In this document: positions 7,023 through 8,404 of the stretch, piece after piece
Numbering within the stretch: position 1 is the stretch's first letter
How the letters are laid out: every line of letters begins with the position of its first letter
DNA from: Desertivirga sp966211215
GTDB lineage: Bacteria > Bacteroidota > Bacteroidia > Sphingobacteriales > Sphingobacteriaceae
Direction: 5' to 3'
Length of the DNA: 8,404 nucleotides
Assembly: GCA_966211215.1 (NCBI GenBank)
Contig: CBIHNR010000216.1
Coordinates: 1-8,404, forward strand
Position numbers and translations under genes: made by a program
Notes under the pieces: model-generated
What the model was told of the DNA's origin: nothing
What the model saw: only the letters and a program-made list of their open reading frames with translations
Databases searched by the model: none

Positions 7023-8048
7023 ATGAAAAAAAAAATCTGGCTCGGCCTGTTAACCGCAGTTGCAATTGCTGCCTGTGATAAAAAAGAAACACCTGCATAT
7101 TTCCTGTCTCCTACAGAAGGGTCTAATGTTTCCGTCGGAAATAAAATCACTTTAAAGCTCGATGCTCCAGCGTTTGACTCGGTGCAATTTCTGGTAGACA
7201 CAGTTTATCTGGGCTCAAAGAAGGATACCTCATCATTTCAAGTTTCAACAGGTAAATGGGCGTTAGGCGTCCGTATTTTGACCGCAAAAGTTTATGCGGG
7301 TAGCCAGGCAAAAGAAGTAACAACAAATATTGTATTGTTGCCCTCAGAAGCACCTAAGCAGTTAAGCTATTCCATTGTAAATAGTTTTCCGCATGATACA
7401 TCTTCGTTTGTAGAGGGATTAGAATATCATGACGGCATCTTTTACGAGAGTGATGGCCTTAAAGGTGAATCCAGCCTGCGTAAGGTTGATCCTAAAAGTG
7501 GCAAGATTTTAAAGAAGATAGATATTGATGCCCGGTATTTTGCTGAAGGCATTACCGTAATAGGAGATAAGATCATTCAATTAACCTACCAGGAAGGGGT
7601 GGGCTTCGTTTATGATAAAAACACATTAAACAAGCTGAAGGAATTTCCTTACACTGCCGGGAGAGAAGGTTGGGGCTTAGCTTTTGATGGTCAGCATATC
7701 TTAAATACGGATGGCACAAATAATATCTATTTTCTGAATAAGGATACCTATCAGAAAGAGAAAACTTTGGAAGTTTATGACAACAAAGGAGCTGTTACTC
7801 AGTTAAATGAACTGGAGTTTATAGACGGGAAGATCTATGCCAATGTTTGGCAAACCGATAAAATTGTAATTATCAATCCACAAACAGGGGTGGTTGAATC
7901 CGAAGTAGACTTAACAAACTTATATCCAGGCTTGGAAAGAATAGAGGGTGATAATGTGTTAAACGGAATCGCCTGGGATGCAATAGGAAAAAGGTTGTTT
8001 GTTACAGGGAAGAGATGGGATAAGCTTTTTGAAATTAAGCTGAAGTAA
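7023..8048 (+). CDS. Lipoprotein glutaminyl-peptide cyclotransferase (type I, beta-propeller) with N-terminal Ig-like domain
   Basis: The enzyme converts N-terminal glutamine of peptides or proteins to pyroglutamate with release of ammonia. The 341-residue product begins with a type II signal peptide whose lipobox IAAC places the lipid-modified Cys at 18, followed by DKKE, so it should be an envelope lipoprotein. Residues about 27-107 form a short beta-rich Ig-like module (FLSPTEGSNVSVGNKITL, then a terminal TTNIVLLPS). From about 115 comes the glutamine cyclotransferase propeller with family landmarks FVEGLEYHD, YESDGLKGESSLRKVD, FAEGIT, IIQLTYQEGVGFVYD, EGWGLAFDG, LNTDGTNNIYFLN, LNELEFIDGKIYANVW, VLNGIAWD and LFVTGKRWDKLFEI. 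All of the usual propeller landmarks appear present. The ATG at 7023 is chosen over an in-frame ATG at 6948, because only the former puts the signal peptide at the N-terminus and avoids a long overlap with yraN. It lies 10 bases after the yraN stop, last in the operon, and is followed by a terminator. Confidence 0.93.
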   Translation: MKKKIWLGLLTAVAIAACDKKETPAYFLSPTEGSNVSVGNKITLKLDAPAFDSVQFLVDTVYLGSKKDTSSFQVSTGKWALGVRILTAKVYAGSQAKEVTTNIVLLPSEAPKQLSYSIVNSFPHDTSSFVEGLEYHDGIFYESDGLKGESSLRKVDPKSGKILKKIDIDARYFAEGITVIGDKIIQLTYQEGVGFVYDKNTLNKLKEFPYTAGREGWGLAFDGQHILNTDGTNNIYFLNKDTYQKEKTLEVYDNKGAVTQLNELEFIDGKIYANVWQTDKIVIINPQTGVVESEVDLTNLYPGLERIEGDNVLNGIAWDAIGKRLFVTGKRWDKLFEIKLK

Positions 8049-8064
8049 GAATCTTCTGAGAAAC

Positions 8065-8097
8065 AAAGGGGCAGCTCTAAACAGAGCCGCCCCTTTT
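8065..8097. terminator. Bidirectional intrinsic terminator between convergent genes
   Basis: AAAGGGGC pairs with GCCCCTTT, and after one mismatch GCTCT pairs with AGAGC around an AAAC loop, giving a very stable GC-rich hairpin. A T tract follows on the plus strand and A residues precede the hairpin, so it can work in both directions. It lies 16 bases after the cyclotransferase stop and 3 bases beyond the end of the convergent Rieske gene, so it probably serves both. Confidence 0.9.
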
Positions 8098-8100
8098 CTA

Positions 8101-8404
8101 TTAAGACTTGGTGGCTGTTAAAGTTGTACCGGTTAGGGTTGTTGAATAGATCTTCAAAGCGCGAACAGTATCACCTCCCAGGGGCTCTGTAAGCACAGCG
8201 CCAGACGATTGGAAGGTAGCATGGTGATTGTCGCATTCTATATTTCCATTAGCTGCCATCCAGTTCAGGTTACCACCCATGTGTGGGCATATGGATTCTG
8301 TTGCAACAAATGAAGCAGTTGAACTACCTGGCGCAACTCTGATAAAGAGCACTCCATTAACTTTTGCCTGGCTGCCAACTGCAACGAGAGTGGTAACATC
8401 TATG
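8101..8404 (-). CDS. Rieske [2Fe-2S] domain protein (N-terminus outside window)
   Basis: The frame is open to the window edge, so the GTG at 8352 is internal. 100 complete residues are visible, ending in TATKS. Box 1 is CPHMGGNL and box 2 is CDNHHATF, separated by 15 residues, giving the four cluster ligands Cys39, His41, Cys57 and His60 (numbered from the first complete codon). The second cysteine of each box, which forms a disulfide in bc1/b6f-type Rieske proteins (CTHLGC, CPCHGS), is replaced by Gly and Asn. It therefore resembles ferredoxin- or dioxygenase-type Rieske domains rather than respiratory ones. The C-terminal part is small and rich in Thr, Ser and Gly, typical of exported Bacteroidota proteins. 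The missing start may carry a lipoprotein signal, but that cannot be seen. Redox partner and function are unknown. Transcription converges with the cyclotransferase gene. Confidence 0.88.
   Translation of the reverse strand, partial: IDVTTLVAVGSQAKVNGVLFIRVAPGSSTASFVATESICPHMGGNLNWMAANGNIECDNHHATFQSSGAVLTEPLGGDTVRALKIYSTTLTGTTLTATKS

Noticed and set aside
8101..8352. Rieske gene starting at an internal GTG (8352)
   Set aside because: The frame stays open to the window edge and the upstream residues fit the first strands of a Rieske domain, so the gene is truncated by the window instead.
1..8404. CRISPR array, insertion sequence, tRNA or phage genes
   Set aside because: No regularly spaced repeats, terminal inverted repeats with transposase, cloverleaf or phage-type proteins were seen on either strand.

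Overview
The window looks like an ordinary chromosomal segment from a member of the Bacteroidota, most likely a Sphingobacteriaceae-type organism (Mucilaginibacter/Pedobacter relatives). This is inferred from protein style, not from a database search. Pointers are moderate GC with AT-rich gaps, almost no Shine-Dalgarno sequences, a TAnnTTTG-type -7 promoter element before dnaG, secreted proteins whose probable mature N-terminus is Gln, and a lysine-rich lipoprotein N-terminus.

Layout. (1) Positions 1-1465 hold the 3' half of secA, whose start lies outside the window. It is followed after 9 bases by an M20D-type amidohydrolase gene (1475-2659). The pair ends at a clear intrinsic terminator (2683-2708). 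(2) Positions 2757-3707 encode a secreted protein of unknown function. (3) On the minus strand, 4468-3878 encodes a small exported protein with a TonB C-terminal-like domain, in AT-rich DNA. Just past its stop, another minus-strand frame stays open for 66 codons and ends one base from the end of the convergent gene, so this gene may carry a frameshift. (4) A Bacteroidota-type promoter (about 4555-4587) precedes a likely three-gene operon: dnaG primase (4678-6645), yraN/UPF0102 nuclease-fold protein (6656-7012) and a lipoprotein glutaminyl-peptide cyclotransferase (7023-8048), with 10-base gaps. (5) A strong stem-loop (8065-8097) separates this operon from a convergent, 5'-truncated Rieske [2Fe-2S] protein gene (8101-8404, minus).

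How the genes relate. Most of the content is housekeeping: SecA drives protein export, DnaG primes replication and YraN is a probable nucleic-acid enzyme. Several other products are exported: the unknown protein, the TonB-like protein, the cyclotransferase and probably the Rieske protein. The cyclotransferase could cap mature proteins that begin with Gln, and two exported proteins encoded here probably do. I found no mobile element, CRISPR array, tRNA/rRNA gene or evident new multi-gene system. The most interesting leads are the possible frameshift in the TonB-like gene, the unknown secreted protein, the cyclotransferase/N-terminal Gln link, and a tiny ORF overlapping the dnaG start.
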